Part shown: positions 6,018 through 7,218 of the stretch, piece after piece
How the letters are laid out: every line of letters begins with the position of its first letter
How positions within the stretch are numbered: the first letter of the stretch is position 1
DNA from: CAZVTU01 sp964630295
GTDB lineage: Bacteria > Patescibacteriota > Minisyncoccia > Minisyncoccales > RBG-13-42-11
Assembly: GCA_964630295.1 (NCBI GenBank)
Contig: CAZVTU010000030.1
Span: 1-7,218, forward strand
DNA length: 7,218 nt
Direction: 5' to 3'
Position numbers and translations under genes: made by a program
Notes under the pieces: model-generated
Told to the model about the DNA's origin: nothing
Database searches by the model: none
The model's input: only the letters and a program-made list of their open reading frames with translations

Positions 6018-6650
6018 TTAAATTTCAATTATTCTTCCTGTCCCTCCTTCAATGTATTTTTGAGGATATAATTTTTTAAGTTCTGCTTTGTGCTGGGTGC
6101 AGTGGGTAGGACAAATCAATTTTAAATCTCTAAACAATTCAAATTCACTAAATCCATGCATTCCACCAATAACTGCATAGAGCTTACCAAATTGTTTAGC
6201 TGTATTTAAAATATTTCTCATATAGGGATGGGAGCAGCCAACAATCAAAACTATCCCCTTTTCTGTAATTATCCCCAGAGATTGTTCTATTCCTTCTAGT
6301 TCACCGGTTGAGAATACATTTTCATGAATTCTTTGAGGTTCTTTTAAAACAACTTCATTTTTAAAACCCATTGAAGAAGGTAAATAAATTTTTTTGATAT
6401 TTTTGTTTATTTTTAAAAATTCATTCAATCCCCCGGTATGATCAAAATGTAAATGAGAAATAAAAACTTCCTCAATTGATAAAGGATCAATTTCTAACTT
6501 TTCCATATTGCTGAGCAAAATTCTCCCATTGCCACCAGTATCAAATAAAATTTTCGCGGTATCTTTTTCCTCCACCAAACAAGAAAAACCCCAATCAGCC
6601 TGCAGCTCTTTTTTAAAATTGGTGTTATCGTAAATAATAGTAATTTTCAT
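6018..6650 (-). CDS. Metallo-beta-lactamase-fold hydrolase (COG1237-like)
   Basis: This 210-residue cytoplasmic protein carries the binuclear metal signature H66-L-H68-F-D70-H71-TGG. Further family blocks are FDTGGNG (36-42), GCSHP (138-142, H141), GGMHG (162-166) and CPTHCT (180-185, H183). This set matches COG1237, which includes archaeal MJ0301-type proteins annotated as dihydropterin ribofuranosyl-aminobenzene phosphate synthases. That assignment is often transferred without proof, so the substrate is unknown. No signal peptide or membrane segment is seen. The ATG follows the stop of the membrane protein after a single base (TAATATG), indicating coupled translation. COG1237 genes recur beside MinD-ferredoxin ATPases and DUF134 genes in anaerobes, as here. 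Confidence 0.9.
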   Translation of the reverse strand: MKITIIYDNTNFKKELQADWGFSCLVEEKDTAKILFDTGGNGRILLSNMEKLEIDPLSIEEVFISHLHFDHTGGLNEFLKINKNIKKIYLPSSMGFKNEVVLKEPQRIHENVFSTGELEGIEQSLGIITEKGIVLIVGCSHPYMRNILNTAKQFGKLYAVIGGMHGFSEFELFRDLKLICPTHCTQHKAELKKLYPQKYIEGGTGRIIEI

Positions 6651-6651
6651 A

Positions 6652-7218
6652 TTAAGTTTTTTCTTTATGGCAAAGAGAATGAATAAGAATAATAATTATA
6701 GAAATTATTATTGCTCCGATTAAAACTGAAAAGGCGGTTAAAATGCTTTCTAATAATTTAGGCTTTAACATCAAAATCAAACCTAAAAATAGAATCATAA
6801 AACCGGAAACGAGTTTTAATCTTCTTACCCAAATTTGACTGAAAGTTTTCTTTCCCAAAGTTAGGGCAAAAATTAAAACAATAACAGCTAAAGGAATAAC
6901 ATAAATTAAATTATAAAAAATTAAATAAAGATAATATTCCAAGGAAGGCAGTTCTCTCAAGGTTAAAATTCGAGTATAAACCATTGGAAAACCAAAAGTG
7001 CACAAAAGTTCATAGATATTTACAGTAGCGGCAATAATGGCAGTGCCAACAATTAGAGCCCAAGTGGATTTAGCCAAGCTCAAATTTTTCACTCTGACCA
7101 TAAATTTTTCTTTATAACTTTTTGGTAAAGTTAGAGAAATTCCTTTTTGGAAAAAGAAATAATCTTTAATATTTACAATACCGGCAAAAACAGCTATTGC
7201 TCCGGCTATTAAAGTTAA
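6652..7218 (-). CDS. CcdA/DsbD-like thiol-redox membrane protein, 5' end cut by the window edge
   Basis: The frame is open from its TAA stop at 6652 to the right edge, giving 188 residues of a protein that starts outside the window. The ATG at 7101 is internal: the 39 codons before it are open and continue the fold (GIVNIKDYF, with a hydrophobic stretch ahead of it). About five membrane segments are visible at residues 1-17, 53-80, 95-121, 134-151 and 157-182, with basic loops between. The block NIYELLCTFGFPMVYTRIL (67-85) resembles the CcdA-like membrane protein family, with C73 as one of the two reactive cysteines expected; the other would be in the missing part. Such proteins move reducing equivalents from cytoplasmic thioredoxin across the membrane. 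That would link it to the thioredoxin-FTR protein at the far end of the same operon. Family placement is by pattern only, and another polytopic membrane protein is possible. Confidence 0.72.
   Translation of the reverse strand, partial: LTLIAGAIAVFAGIVNIKDYFFFQKGISLTLPKSYKEKFMVRVKNLSLAKSTWALIVGTAIIAATVNIYELLCTFGFPMVYTRILTLRELPSLEYYLYLIFYNLIYVIPLAVIVLIFALTLGKKTFSQIWVRRLKLVSGFMILFLGLILMLKPKLLESILTAFSVLIGAIIISIIIILIHSLCHKEKT

Noticed and set aside
6652..7101. A complete 149-residue membrane protein starting at 7101
   Set aside because: The same frame stays open for 39 more codons to the window edge and encodes sequence that continues the membrane protein, so the ATG at 7101 is internal.

Overview
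The window is an AT-rich stretch (about one third G+C by eye) in which every supported gene lies on the minus strand, so transcription runs from the right edge to the left. It carries a 100-N assembly gap, so it comes from a scaffolded draft. An intrinsic terminator and a sigma70-type promoter point to a bacterium. The content points to a strict or near-strict anaerobe: two oxygen-sensitive class III ribonucleotide reductases, several [4Fe-4S] proteins and ferredoxin-linked thiol chemistry. One gene ends in TGA and the rest in TAA, and all families keep normal length under the standard bacterial code, so a TGA-recoded lineage is unlikely. Clear Shine-Dalgarno sites are nearly absent. An uncultured candidate-phylum bacterium (for example Patescibacteria) would fit, but the window cannot settle this.

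Right to left (5' to 3' on the minus strand), nine genes form one compact set. They are: a CcdA/DsbD-like membrane protein (5' end off the window), a metallo-beta-lactamase-fold hydrolase, a type-4 uracil-DNA glycosylase, a MinD/Mrp-type ATPase with an inserted two-cluster ferredoxin, an anaerobic ribonucleotide reductase without ATP-cone, a DUF134 helix-turn-helix protein, a stand-alone glutamate-synthase FMN domain (interrupted by the gap), a single-cluster ferredoxin, and a thioredoxin fused to a ferredoxin:thioredoxin reductase catalytic chain. Neighbours are 1 to 16 nt apart or overlap by 8 to 11 nt, and the set ends at a strong hairpin terminator at 551-585. This looks like one operon of at least 6.6 kb.

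Beyond the terminator, and overlapping it, is a good promoter (TTGACC, 17 nt, TAAAAT). It drives a second anaerobic ribonucleotide reductase gene, this one with an ATP-cone, which is cut by the left edge. A perfect DnaA-box 9-mer lies just upstream of that promoter. No stretch longer than about 110 bases lacks a gene, and I see no RNA genes, mobile elements or CRISPR.

The most interesting reading is that the operon encodes a complete electron path to deoxynucleotide synthesis: ferredoxin to an FTR domain, to its covalently attached thioredoxin, to a class III reductase. Ferredoxin:disulfide reductase delivery to NrdD is known from Methanosarcina barkeri. The fusion of carrier and reductase in one chain, next to a second ATP-cone NrdD, a DUF134 regulator candidate and a uracil glycosylase, is what makes this locus worth a second look.
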